Positions 6,724 through 13,596 are shown, counted from the stretch's first letter. The stretch: 15,565 nt of DNA from Anaerolineales bacterium (GCA_919901875.1 CAKKQG010000030.1:1-15565), one strand, 5' to 3'. A program made the numbers and translations. Notes: generated by a model not told the origin, from the letters alone.

Positions 6724-6820
6724 AGAGAAATCGGGCTGGTTTGTCGAATCCTATCCTTTACAGGACGGTGTAAGCAAACTGCGAGCGTCCTGATACAGAC
6801 GCCCTCCCCGATTTTTTGTT
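6724..6820 (+). ncRNA. Candidate structured small RNA, unidentified
   Basis: Between the promoter-like site and a T-rich run (ATTTTTTGTTTT, 6811-6822) lie about 95 nt with several mutually consistent pairings. AAATCGGG (6728-6735) can close with CCCGATTT near the 3' end. TTACA/TGTAA makes a small hairpin whose loop GGACG can pair with CGTCC further on, a pseudoknot. TGGTTTG can also pair with CAAACTG. I compared it by eye with tRNA and small SRP RNA and see neither T-arm nor GGAAGGAAGCA-type core. It may instead simply be the 3' region of the preceding gene with a distal terminator. Confidence 0.35.
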
Positions 6821-7267
6821 TTAACATGCCGCTAATAGTTCGTTGAGCGTTACTCTGTGATCAGGTTCGTTTTTGTTACGAAAAGCGGCTAAAGCTAAGT
6901 GATGGCATCGAGCGTGTTTTCCAACGGATCGAAATTGTATGGCATCACTTCGTATCTCATGACCCGCTTGGCGAATTAACCGCAACAATAAACTTCGTAT
7001 CTCGTTTTCCCAGCCTTCAAATTCTCGATCAATAACAATTGTTTTGATCTCCGCTAATAAAGGATGAACCAACAGGTAGGTCGCTCCTGTAAACATTCGC
7101 ACCGAGATCATTTTAGATTTGACTCCTCGTGACGCTAATCGGCGGCTGACGTTTCGCTTCACACGGGCTGGAATGAGGATTGTTCGGCTTTTACCGTTTG
7201 CAAAGGCAAACGCTGATGCAGAGTTGAGAGTTTCAATTCGCCCACTGAGGTCAATTTGAATATCCAT
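6821..7267 (-). CDS. Hypothetical protein, 148 aa
   Basis: I do not recognise a family. The protein starts MDIQIDLSGRIE, with a beta-strand-rich first part, a basic GKSRTILIPARVKRNVSRR segment near residues 25-43, and a central strand IKTIVIDREFEG near 74-85 followed by a helix. The middle (IVIDREFEGWENEIRSLL) is vaguely like an RNase H-type core, but this is only an impression. His and Arg are frequent near residues 103-122 (GHEIRSD, GKHARCHH). It is probably real: no other long frame competes, the length is compact and both flanks are non-coding. No convincing SD precedes the ATG. It lies downstream of glpX on the same strand, after a 106-nt repeat-rich gap, and its 3' end meets the candidate small RNA tail to tail. 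Confidence 0.6.
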   Translation of the reverse strand: MDIQIDLSGRIETLNSASAFAFANGKSRTILIPARVKRNVSRRLASRGVKSKMISVRMFTGATYLLVHPLLAEIKTIVIDREFEGWENEIRSLLLRLIRQAGHEIRSDAIQFRSVGKHARCHHLALAAFRNKNEPDHRVTLNELLAAC

Positions 7268-7311
7268 GTGCCAAAACTACAACTGTCTTTTCTATTTACG
7301 AGACTCTCCAA

Positions 7312-7332
7312 CCCTTCGACTACGCTCAGGGC
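7312..7332. repeat. CCCTTCGACTACGCTCAGGG short repeat
   Basis: A 21-bp semi-palindrome (CCCT/AGGG ends). Related words (CCTTCGACTACGC, CCTGAGCGAAGTCGAAGG) occur in the composite element at 11706-11767. This word type is common in intergenic DNA of many bacteria. Confidence 0.6.
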
Positions 7333-7335
7333 AAG

Positions 7336-7377
7336 TCTCTAACCTTTAACTTCCAACTTCTAACCTCCAGCCTCTAA
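7336..7377. repeat. Heptad tandem array at the 3' end of glpX
   Basis: Six phased units: TCTCTAA, CCTTTAA, CTTCCAA, CTTCTAA, CCTCCAG, CCTCTAA. The glpX stop codon (cta at 7374-7376) is inside the last unit. Confidence 0.7.
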
Positions 7378-8363
7378 TCATACGCAATTGACGAAAACGT
7401 TTGCAGCTTATCCAACCGGTGCCGCGCGATGATCTCACGCACCGTGCCGGATTTGGATCGCATCACCAATGAATGTGTGCGCGCCCCCGAACCGTAATAC
7501 TGCACGCCATCGAGCAGTTCGCCATCGGTGATGCCGGTGGCAGTGAAGAACACATTGTCGTTTGCCACCAGATCGTCAATCGTATAGACCTTATTCAAGT
7601 CATAGCCCGCTTCGTTGCCGCGTTTGCCCTCGTCATCGTTGCGCGGATGGATCTTCCCTTGAATCTCACCGCCCATGCACTTCAAGGCACAGGCTGAGAT
7701 CACACCTTCGGGTGTGCCGCCGATGCCCATGAGCAGATCAACACCCGAGTCGGGCCAGGCAGTCATCAATGCACCTGCCACATCACCATCTGTGATGAGC
7801 CGGATACGCGCTCCGGCTTTACGCACCTCTGCCATCAAGTTAGTGTGACGATCACGATCCAAGATCACGACCGTTAGATCATTTACATCGCACCCTTTTG
7901 CTCGTGCTACAGATTTCAAGTTGTCGGTCGGCGAAGCGTTGATGTCAATTTTCCCTTTGCCCACCGGACCCACGGCGATCTTATTCATGTAAACGAAGGG
8001 CCCCGGATTCCACATCGTGCCTCGATCAGCAATCGCTACTGTGGAAATTGAATTGGCGCGACCCAGCGCCAGCAGGCGAGTGCCATCAATAGGATCCACG
8101 GCGATGTCAACGGATGGCGGCTGCCCCGTGCCGAGTTTCTCTCCGTTATAGAGCATCGGCGCTTTATCTTTCTCGCCCTCGCCGATCACCACAATCCCAT
8201 CCATATCCACCGAGTTCAACACAAAACGCATTGCGTTCACCGCCGCTTGATCGGCGGCAGGTTTGTCGTTGCGCCCCATGAAACGCCCGGCAGCCATCGC
8301 CGCCGCTTCGGTCACGCGCACCAATTCCAATGCCAGATTGCGATCGGGTAGTGGGTTGCTCAT
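7374..8363 (-). CDS. glpX: Class II fructose-1,6-bisphosphatase
   Basis: A 329-aa enzyme of gluconeogenesis, hydrolysing fructose 1,6-bisphosphate to fructose 6-phosphate with divalent metal. Family motifs are [14 protein letters not shown] at 58-71, [11 protein letters not shown] at 89-99, [11 protein letters not shown] at 167-177, [10 protein letters not shown] at 190-199 and [20 protein letters not shown] at 213-232. The reading frame stays open far upstream (to 8654), but that part is only the shadow of cdsA. The ATG at 8361-8363 is chosen because [21 protein letters not shown] is the normal N-terminus and AGGAG lies 5 nt before it, overlapping the cdsA stop region. The start is 8 nt after cdsA, so the genes are probably co-transcribed. 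Next to rho, glpX is also found in other phyla (for example Bacillus). Confidence 0.96.
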   Translation of the reverse strand: MSNPLPDRNLALELVRVTEAAAMAAGRFMGRNDKPAADQAAVNAMRFVLNSVDMDGIVVIGEGEKDKAPMLYNGEKLGTGQPPSVDIAVDPIDGTRLLALGRANSISTVAIADRGTMWNPGPFVYMNKIAVGPVGKGKIDINASPTDNLKSVARAKGCDVNDLTVVILDRDRHTNLMAEVRKAGARIRLITDGDVAGALMTAWPDSGVDLLMGIGGTPEGVISACALKCMGGEIQGKIHPRNDDEGKRGNEAGYDLNKVYTIDDLVANDNVFFTATGITDGELLDGVQYYGSGARTHSLVMRSKSGTVREIIARHRLDKLQTFSSIAYD

Positions 8364-8371
8364 CGTGTCTC

Positions 8372-9223
8372 CTATCGTTGAAAAAATAAAATGATCACGT
8401 AATACACAAGCGGTCCGGCAAGGATCCACGAATCGATTCGATCGAGCATGCCGCCGTGCGCGCCGAACACTGTGCCGCTGTCTTTGACTCCGGCTTCGCG
8501 TTTGATCATGGAGATGGTGAGATCGCCTAACATGCCGACGAGTCCACCGGCGAAACCGATCACCGCGCCTGAGACATAACTCACTGCGGATGCCGCCGAC
8601 CCGATCCCGATGCTGCCGATCAAACCGAACAACGCGCCGAAACATGTTGCCCATATCACGCCGCCGATGAATCCTTCAACAGTTTTCTTCGGGCTGAGTC
8701 GCGGCGCGAGAGGATGTTTGCCGATCCAGCGTCCAACGGTGTACGCGCCCGCATCGGCAAGCCAGATGGGCGGCAGGGTAAGGAAGAACCACCACAACCC
8801 ATCCGGCAGATTGCGAATCAAAACATAGAAGCTGCACATCCAGCCAATATAAAAAATCCCCGTCATCGTCAATGCCCAATCGCTTGCGGCTTTGGTTGCG
8901 CCCCGCTCGTGATCCACAATATGCCACAACGTGGCGACGACGATAATGATGGCGAGGGTGAGGTTGTTGATGGCGGTGTCGTACGGTTGAAGCGCAGAGA
9001 AGAAGTAGGGGAGTGTGCGTGCTGTGCCGAGGGCGAGCGTGCCCCACACAATGACCGGCTGCGACGGGCGGCGATCATTCTGCCGCATCATGTTGGTGTA
9101 TTCATATGCGCCGATGGAGAAGAAGATCACCATCGTGATGAAGAACAACACGCCCCCCATATAGATGATGAAGAGACCGGGCGGGATAATAATCAGGGCA
9201 ACGATCAATCGCTGACGTAACAT
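8372..9223 (-). CDS. cdsA: Phosphatidate cytidylyltransferase (CDP-diglyceride synthase)
   Basis: A 283-aa polytopic membrane enzyme making CDP-diacylglycerol from CTP and phosphatidic acid, the branch point of phospholipid synthesis. About eight hydrophobic helices are visible. The C-terminal family signature is complete: S238-x-I-KR, then KD at 247-248, HGGMLDRID at 256-264. Earlier conserved segments are IWLADAGAY at 153-161 and SPKKTVEG at 177-184. Length is normal. It follows uppS, as in many bacteria, but with a 151-nt gap holding an inverted repeat, and leads into glpX with an 8-nt gap. There is no good SD before the ATG at 9221-9223. Confidence 0.96.
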   Translation of the reverse strand: MLRQRLIVALIIIPPGLFIIYMGGVLFFITMVIFFSIGAYEYTNMMRQNDRRPSQPVIVWGTLALGTARTLPYFFSALQPYDTAINNLTLAIIIVVATLWHIVDHERGATKAASDWALTMTGIFYIGWMCSFYVLIRNLPDGLWWFFLTLPPIWLADAGAYTVGRWIGKHPLAPRLSPKKTVEGFIGGVIWATCFGALFGLIGSIGIGSAASAVSYVSGAVIGFAGGLVGMLGDLTISMIKREAGVKDSGTVFGAHGGMLDRIDSWILAGPLVYYVIILFFQR

Positions 9224-9239
9224 GTTTTATACAACTGAG

Positions 9240-9361
9240 CTTACGTAAGACAAGATGATTCCATCACGAATAACACGAATGGGCGAATATCACGAATGTT
9301 TTTTATTGCCCTATTCGTTAAATTCGTATATTCGTGACATTCGTGATTAAAGTGCGTAAGT
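9240..9361. repeat. Large inverted repeat built of CACGAAT words
   Basis: The left arm (about 9263-9299) carries repeated CACGAAT/GCGAAT words at 8-9-bp steps; the right arm (about 9311-9348) carries the complementary ATTCGTG/ATTCGTA words. The two arms form a long imperfect hairpin around TTTTTTATTGCC. Outside it are CTTACGTAAG (9240-9249, a palindrome) and GCGTAAGTC (9354-9362), which also face each other. It has no coding potential and fills the gap between uppS and cdsA. Confidence 0.7.
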
Positions 9362-9374
9362 CCAGAATGTTAAC

Positions 9375-10076
9375 TCACAGCCCACCGAAACGGCGATGCC
9401 GCTTGGCATATTCCTCTAGCGCGAGTCGCATCTGTTCTTTGTCAAAATCGGGCCAATAAACGGGCGCCAGATAATATTCCGAATACGCGCCTTGCCAGAT
9501 CAAAAAGTTACTCACCCGCATCTCGCCGCTGGTGCGGATGATGAGATCGGGATCGGGGACATCTGCCGTGTATAAATGGGCGCTGATCATTTCTTCGGTG
9601 ATGTCGTCAGCCTTAACCCCTTTGGCGATCAACTTTTTCACCGCTTCGACGATCTCTGCTCGCCCGCCATAATTGAAAGCGATATTGAGGATGAGTTTGT
9701 CGTTGTTCTTGGTGACCTCAATCGCGTTCCGCACTTTATTGGCGAAGGCCGGTTTTAATCCCTCTAACTTGCCGATGTGTTGGAGTCGCACGCCCTTCGC
9801 CTGAAGCTCAGGCAGCTCGCGGTCAATCACATCTTCAAAGATGCTCATCAACCCTTTCACTTCATCTTCGGGTCGCCGCCAGTTCTCGGTAGAGAAGGCG
9901 TAGATCGTCAGCATCTTGATCCCTAATTCGCCGCAAGACTCCAGCACGCGTCGCAAATTATCTGTGCCGGCGCGGTGTCCGGCGACGCGCGGCAGCCCGC
10001 GTTGTTTTGCCCAACGTCCGTTGCCATCCATGATGATGGCGACGTGGTAGGGGACGTTCTCAGGTTTGTCACTCAT
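9375..10076 (-). CDS. uppS: Isoprenyl transferase (undecaprenyl diphosphate synthase)
   Basis: A 233-aa cis-prenyltransferase that extends farnesyl-PP with isopentenyl-PP to the C55 carrier lipid used in peptidoglycan and surface-glycan synthesis. Motifs are [15 protein letters not shown] at 13-27 with catalytic D17, GHRAG at 33-37, [11 protein letters not shown] at 59-69, NYGGRAEI at 135-142, [16 protein letters not shown] at 177-192 with R181 and R187, the YSEYY segment with E200, and the terminal RRFGGL. The frame is open for 25 more codons (from a GTG at 10151), but those residues are a 7-aa repeat read from a heptad DNA array, so the ATG at 10074-10076 is taken. No SD is seen, which is unusual for this cluster. 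Confidence 0.95.
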   Translation of the reverse strand: MSDKPENVPYHVAIIMDGNGRWAKQRGLPRVAGHRAGTDNLRRVLESCGELGIKMLTIYAFSTENWRRPEDEVKGLMSIFEDVIDRELPELQAKGVRLQHIGKLEGLKPAFANKVRNAIEVTKNNDKLILNIAFNYGGRAEIVEAVKKLIAKGVKADDITEEMISAHLYTADVPDPDLIIRTSGEMRVSNFLIWQGAYSEYYLAPVYWPDFDKEQMRLALEEYAKRHRRFGGL

Positions 10077-10178
10077 ATCGGCTATCGCATATCGCGTATC
10101 GCGTATCGCGTATCGCATATCGCGTATCGCATATCGCGTATCACGTATCACGCATCACGTATTACGTATTACGCATCA
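10074..10178. repeat. Exact 15 x 7 bp heptad array joining frr and uppS
   Basis: The array reads from 10074 in 7-base steps: CATATCG, GCTATCG, CATATCG, CGTATCG (x3), CATATCG, CGTATCG, CATATCG, CGTATCA (x2), CGCATCA, CGTATTA (x2), CGCATCA. There is no indel in 105 bp. The first three bases (cat) are the uppS start codon and the last three (tca, 10176-10178) are the frr stop codon, so the array is the whole intergenic region plus both signals. Confidence 0.9.
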
Positions 10179-10733
10179 GATCTGTTTAATCTCTTCTTCC
10201 TTCTTCTTACCGTGCGCTTCGATCTGCTCGACATATTTGTCGGTTAGCTTTTGTAAATCGGTCTCGCCGTGTTTCAGTTCGTCTTCGGTGATCACTTTCT
10301 CTTTCTCGAATTCGCGCAGATCGTTGTGAGTATCGCGCCGCACGTTGCGAACTGCCACGCGCGATTCTTCCAAGCGATGATGCACAACCTTCACCAAGTC
10401 TTTGCGCCGTTCTTCGGTGAGGGGTGGAAGTGAGAGGCGAATGATCTTTCCGTCGTTAGAAGGATTGATGTTGAGATCAGACGCTTGGATCGCTTTCTCA
10501 ATACTCTTTAGCGAACTGGCATCAAATGGTTTGATCGTGAGCAAACGTGGTTCGGGGGCGGAGATGCTTGCCAGCTGCATCAACGGAGTCGGCGCCCCAT
10601 AGTATTCCACCATCAACTTCTCCACCAATGCCGGCGAGGCGCGTCCGGTGCGGACTGTTGCCAGCGATTCTGTCAGCGCGTGTAACGCGCCTTTCATTCT
10701 ATCTTCAGCGTCGTGCAAAGCATCTTTGACCAT
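10176..10733 (-). CDS. frr: Ribosome recycling factor
   Basis: A 185-aa protein of normal RRF length that, with EF-G, splits post-termination ribosomes. Recognisable segments are the helix LATVRTGRASPALVE near 24-38, YYGAPTPLMQLASI near 44-57, the beta core EPRLLTIKPFD, PLTEERRKDLVK near 103-114, VAVRNVRRD near 126-134, and the long C-terminal helix ending in a KKKEEEIK charged run. The ATG at 10731-10733 has GGAG 5 nt upstream. It is placed after pyrH, as usual, with a 115-nt gap containing a palindrome. Its TGA stop is part of the heptad array leading to uppS. Confidence 0.97.
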   Translation of the reverse strand: MVKDALHDAEDRMKGALHALTESLATVRTGRASPALVEKLMVEYYGAPTPLMQLASISAPEPRLLTIKPFDASSLKSIEKAIQASDLNINPSNDGKIIRLSLPPLTEERRKDLVKVVHHRLEESRVAVRNVRRDTHNDLREFEKEKVITEDELKHGETDLQKLTDKYVEQIEAHGKKKEEEIKQI

Positions 10734-10804
10734 AATGTCTCCAAACTGTTAGAGGATAGTGTGTCTAAGCAGATGCAAGTATAACAAAAGTCAAACAGAG
10801 TTAA

Positions 10805-10843
10805 CAGACCGACGCGGTCTCGCGTAGCGACCGCGTCGGTCTG
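10805..10843. repeat. Perfect 15-bp stem palindrome between pyrH and frr
   Basis: CAGACCGACGCGGTC (10805-10819) and GACCGCGTCGGTCTG (10829-10843) are exact reverse complements around a 9-nt loop that is itself TCGC-rich. It begins 5 nt past the pyrH stop on the transcribed strand and is followed by TTAACTCTG rather than a T-tract. It is therefore more likely a REP-like hairpin or processing/stability element than an efficient terminator. Confidence 0.75.
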
Positions 10844-10848
10844 AATAA

Positions 10849-11565
10849 CTATCGTGTGATCACCGTGCCAACATTTTCGCCTGTCATAGCGCGTTGCAAA
10901 CTGTCGGCTTCCCACAAATTCAAAACTAAAATGGGCATATCGTTTTCCATGCACAAACTGATCGCCGTGCTGTCGAGGGCGCGCAAACGTAAATTCAAAG
11001 CGTCAATGTACGAGAGGCGGTCAAACTTTTTGGCGTCAGGATTCTTCATGGGATCGGCATCGTACACGCCATCCACTTTCGTCGCTTTGATCATCACATC
11101 GGCGTTGATCTCCATCGCCCGTAATGCCCCGGCGGTATCCGTCGTGAAATATGGATTGCCCGTGCCTGCGGCGAAGATCACCACCCGACCTTTTTCCAGA
11201 TGACGGATGGCGCGTCGTCGGATGTAAGGCTCGGCCAGGGCGCGCATCTCAATCGCCGTTTGCACGCGCGTCGGCACGCCGACTCTTTCTAACGCATCTT
11301 GCAAAGCGAGCGCGTTCATCACTGTGCCGATCATGCCGATGTGATCGGATGCGGCTTGCTCCATGCCGTGTTCCGCGCCTTCGCGCCCGCGCCACAAGTT
11401 GCCGCCGCCGATGACCACTGCGACTTCTACTCCTTGTTCTTTTACGGCTTTGATTCGCTCGGCGAGAAATTCTGCTTCATCGGGATCGATCCCGCTGCCG
11501 CCGGGTTTCGCCAACGCTTCGCCGCCGAGCTTGAGTAAGATGCGTTTGTATTTTGGGTCCGCCAT
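10849..11565 (-). CDS. pyrH: UMP kinase
   Basis: A 238-aa bacterial hexameric UMP kinase (amino-acid-kinase fold), phosphorylating UMP to UDP with ATP. Motifs are LKLGGEAL at 11-18, [11 protein letters not shown] at 50-60, [19 protein letters not shown] at 74-92, [19 protein letters not shown] at 132-150, [13 protein letters not shown] at 160-172 and [12 protein letters not shown] at 198-208. The ATG at 11563-11565 has GGAG 10 nt upstream; this GGAG is contributed by a heptad repeat (AATCTCC on the plus strand). It is separated from tsf by a terminator and a composite repeat, so it may need its own promoter, though none is obvious. Confidence 0.97.
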   Translation of the reverse strand: MADPKYKRILLKLGGEALAKPGGSGIDPDEAEFLAERIKAVKEQGVEVAVVIGGGNLWRGREGAEHGMEQAASDHIGMIGTVMNALALQDALERVGVPTRVQTAIEMRALAEPYIRRRAIRHLEKGRVVIFAAGTGNPYFTTDTAGALRAMEINADVMIKATKVDGVYDADPMKNPDAKKFDRLSYIDALNLRLRALDSTAISLCMENDMPILVLNLWEADSLQRAMTGENVGTVITR

Positions 11566-11570
11566 AGTTT

Positions 11571-11598
11571 TTAATCTCCAATCGTTAATCTTTTAACT
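11571..11598. repeat. Short heptad array upstream of pyrH
   Basis: Units TTAATCT, CCAATCG, TTAATCT, TTTAACT. The boundary TCT|CC supplies the GGAG Shine-Dalgarno of pyrH on the minus strand. Confidence 0.5.
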
Positions 11599-11610
11599 GA
11601 TCAGCCGTTT

Positions 11611-11786
11611 CGTCATTGCGAGCGTTCTTCGCGAAGCAATCTCAGACTCTGCCAACACGAGATTGCTTTGCGAAGCACTCCGAGCAAAGTAAGGAGCGAA
11701 CGCATCCTTCGACTACGCGCGAAATTCACGCGCTCCGCTCAGGCTGCGCCCTGAGCGAAGTCGAAGGGACGCTTCTCGCAATGACG
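11611..11786. repeat. Composite CGTCATTGCGAG element (copy 3) with a nested second palindrome
   Basis: Outer termini CGTCATTGCGAG (11611-11622) and CTCGCAATGACG (11775-11786) match copies 1 and 2. The element is twice as long because its right arm is interrupted. At 11706-11767 lies a different inverted element with ends CCTTCGACTACGC and GCGAAGTCGAAGG and an inner GCTCAGG/CCTGAGC hairpin. This looks like one repeat inserted in another. Together with the tsf terminator it fills the 279-bp tsf-pyrH gap. Confidence 0.85.
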
Positions 11787-11802
11787 CGGTCAATCGTCGG
11801 GT

Positions 11803-11834
11803 AAAAAAAACGAGTAACTCGCGTTACCCGTTTT
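11803..11834 (-). terminator. Intrinsic terminator of rpsB-tsf
   Basis: On the minus strand, ACGGGTAAC and GTTACTCGT pair (9 bp, one G-T wobble) around a GCGA tetraloop, followed by eight T residues (plus-strand A run 11803-11810). It begins 11 nt beyond the tsf stop. This is the clearest terminator in the window. Confidence 0.92.
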
Positions 11835-11844
11835 CAAAGCACAC

Positions 11845-12450
11845 TTAATTCGTTTCACCCAACTCATAGCGGATAAACCGCCGAATGACGATGTTCTCGC
11901 CGATAGCAGCAATTGCCTCTTTGAGCATTTGCCCAATCGTCACATCTTCATTCTTGATGAACGGCTGCTCCAACAAACACGCTTCTTGATAATACTTGCT
12001 GAGCTTGCCCTCGACGATCTTATCCACCCCATGCGCCGCTTTGCCCTCGGCTAATGCTTGCTTGCGGAATTCTTCTTTCAGCGGTTCAAGATCGGCGGCG
12101 GAGATACCGGTCGCATCCACATATTTAGGATTCGCCATGGCAATATGGATTGCCACGTTGTGCGCGAATTCTTGAAAGGCGTCAGTCTTCGCTACGAAAT
12201 CGGTTTCGCAGTTGATCTCCGCCATCACCGCCACGCGATTGCCAACGTGAATGTAAACCTCGACCCGCCCATCTTTGGCAACGCGATCCGCTTTTTTGTT
12301 GACTGCCGACAATCCTTTTTCCTTCAACCAGTTTTCGGCTTTGGCAAGATCACCGTCGTTTTGCTCTAATGCTTTTTTGCAATCGAGCATTGCCGCGCCT
12401 GTTGCCTCGCGCAGCTTCTTCACATCTGCAGCAGAAATAGCACCAGCCAT
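11845..12450 (-). CDS. tsf: Elongation factor Ts
   Basis: A 201-aa guanine-nucleotide exchange factor for EF-Tu. The N-terminal UBA-like module has the signature LREATGAAMLDCKKALEQ at 13-30, and the core has the EF-Tu-contacting TDFV at 83-86 in INCETDFVAK. It is a short form with a single core subdomain, as in Thermus and many Chloroflexota, not the roughly 280-aa enterobacterial form. The gene starts 2 nt after the rpsB stop, so coupling is likely. GAGG lies about 13 nt before the ATG, rather far. A strong terminator follows. Confidence 0.97.
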   Translation of the reverse strand: MAGAISAADVKKLREATGAAMLDCKKALEQNDGDLAKAENWLKEKGLSAVNKKADRVAKDGRVEVYIHVGNRVAVMAEINCETDFVAKTDAFQEFAHNVAIHIAMANPKYVDATGISAADLEPLKEEFRKQALAEGKAAHGVDKIVEGKLSKYYQEACLLEQPFIKNEDVTIGQMLKEAIAAIGENIVIRRFIRYELGETN

Positions 12451-12452
12451 GA

Positions 12453-13328
12453 TTATTTCTTTTCCTCTTCTGCGACAGCCTCTTCAGCCTCAACCACAGT
12501 TTCGGCTTCGGCTTCGTTGAACTCACCGCTCGCCAGCTTCTTCAATGTTGCCGCGCCGAGCAATGTCTCATCGGCATCTTTCTCGTCGAGATCGGCGAAC
12601 TCGCCGCCTTCACCCTTCGTCTCAACTTCACCGTGTTCATCTTTGTATTTCGCCCGACCTTCAATCACGGCGTCTGCCAACTTTCCCACGATCAATTTGA
12701 TGGCGCGGATGGCGTCGTCATTGGCGGGGATCACGTAGTCCACAGGAGTCGGATCGCAATTGGTGTCCACCAAAGCGATCACCGGCACGCCCATGATGTT
12801 GGCTTCGCGCACGGCGGTATATTCGTGGCGCACATCTACCACAAACATCAAATCGGGAACGCCTTTCAAATCGCGGATGCCGTTGAAGCGATCTTGCAGC
12901 TTGACGATCTGGCGGCTTAAGATCAACCCTTCTTTCTTGGTGATCAATTCAAACTCGCCTGCGTCGCGCGATTTTTCGAGTCGTTTCATCTCGTCAATGC
13001 GCGCTTTCATCGTGCGCCAATTGGTCACCATGCCGCCCAACCAACGATTGGTGATGTGCGGCATGTTACAGCGCTCAGCTTCTTTCTGCACCGCTTCTTG
13101 CGCTTGGCGTTTGGTGCCGACGAACAGAAGTGAGCCGCCTTTCGCCGCGTTGTCGCGCACGAGCGCGTACGCATTTTCCAGCGACGAGAGAGTCTGTTGT
13201 AGATCGATAATGTGGATTCCGTTGCGTTCGGTGAAGATATAGGGCTTCATGCGCGGGTGCCACTTTTTGGTGCGATGACCAAAATGCACGCCCGTCTCGA
13301 GCAACGCTTTCATGGAAATGACAGCCAT
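12453..13328 (-). CDS. rpsB: Small ribosomal subunit protein uS2
   Basis: 291 aa from the ATG at 13326-13328. The body is canonical: MKALLETGVHFGHRTKKWHP at 6-25, GIHIIDLQQT at 37-46, FVGTKRQAQEAV at 69-80, RWLGGMVTNWRTM at 95-107, and PVIALVDTNCDPTPVDYVIP at 182-201 with DDAIRAIKL following. After residue about 226 comes an acidic Glu/Asp/Ala-rich extension of about 65 aa ending EEEKK, a common but variable feature of S2. The frame is open 15 codons further up (to 13373) with a Lys/Arg-rich stretch, but that part overlaps the leader and its AAAAAGGAG. The chosen start has that SD 11 nt upstream. First gene of the rpsB-tsf unit. Confidence 0.97.
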   Translation of the reverse strand: MAVISMKALLETGVHFGHRTKKWHPRMKPYIFTERNGIHIIDLQQTLSSLENAYALVRDNAAKGGSLLFVGTKRQAQEAVQKEAERCNMPHITNRWLGGMVTNWRTMKARIDEMKRLEKSRDAGEFELITKKEGLILSRQIVKLQDRFNGIRDLKGVPDLMFVVDVRHEYTAVREANIMGVPVIALVDTNCDPTPVDYVIPANDDAIRAIKLIVGKLADAVIEGRAKYKDEHGEVETKGEGGEFADLDEKDADETLLGAATLKKLASGEFNEAEAETVVEAEEAVAEEEKK

Positions 13329-13447
13329 TGAGGTAAATCTCCTTTTTCGTTTTAGTCTGCCGCCTCGCTTCAACCCTCATCTCTGCTGCGGCTAACAGCA
13401 CGACCGATGAAGTCCGCGAGGCGTGAAAATTTCCCGCAGAACGGGAT
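13329..13447 (-). promoter_or_regulatory. rpsB 5' leader with long-range stem
   Basis: About 119 nt are transcribed before the rpsB start. On the RNA, GCCUCGC (13422-13416) can pair with GCGAGGC (13368-13362), enclosing a smaller GCUG/CAGC hairpin. A separate UCCCG/CGGGA hairpin lies near the 5' end. This could be an S2 autoregulatory site as known for rpsB leaders in other phyla; I do not recognise a described motif. Confidence 0.4.
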
Positions 13448-13453
13448 GCGTGG

Positions 13454-13482
13454 ATAATACCACACGATCAGAATCTGTTCAA
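13454..13482 (-). promoter_or_regulatory. Sigma70-type promoter of rpsB-tsf
   Basis: On the minus strand, -35 TTGAAC (13477-13482), a 17-nt spacer and -10 TATTAT (13454-13459). The start point is about 13447. It is correctly placed for the ribosomal protein operon. Confidence 0.75.
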
Positions 13483-13489
13483 CAACAAC

Positions 13490-13596
13490 TTCAAATTCAA
13501 AATTTCAAATCCCAAAATCCCAAAACCCCAAAATTCAAACATCCAACTTCCAACATCTAACTTCCAACTTCAAATCTCTAATCTCCAATCTCTAAC
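13490..13596. repeat. Heptad tandem array at the 3' end of the ECF gene
   Basis: From 13534 the phased units are TTCAAAC, ATCCAAC, TTCCAAC, ATCTAAC, TTCCAAC, TTCAAAT, CTCTAAT, CTCCAAT, CTCTAAC. Before it, 13490-13533 is a looser 7-8-bp CAAAA-type tract. The ECF stop codon (cta, 13592-13594) lies in the last unit. The array ends just upstream of the rpsB promoter. Confidence 0.8.

Noticed and set aside
6736..6760. tRNA or SRP RNA in the candidate small RNA
   Set aside because: A GTCGAATCC word resembles a T-arm, but the stem does not pair and no acceptor or anticodon arm is present; the SRP core motif is missing.
8364..8654. Extended glpX start giving a 426-aa protein
   Set aside because: The extra 97 codons are an out-of-frame, Arg-rich shadow of cdsA; a good SD and normal GlpX N-terminus support 8363.
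10077..10151. N-terminal extension of UppS with a 7-residue repeat (RYAIRDT-like)
   Set aside because: It is the translation of the heptad DNA array. Known UppS proteins start near the MDGNGRWA motif, and the repeat is equally open in other frames.
10074..10178. CRISPR array
   Set aside because: Units are 7 bp, directly adjacent and without spacers.
13329..13373. Lys/Arg-rich N-terminal extension of S2
   Set aside because: Lies over the leader and SD; the canonical S2 start is at 13328.
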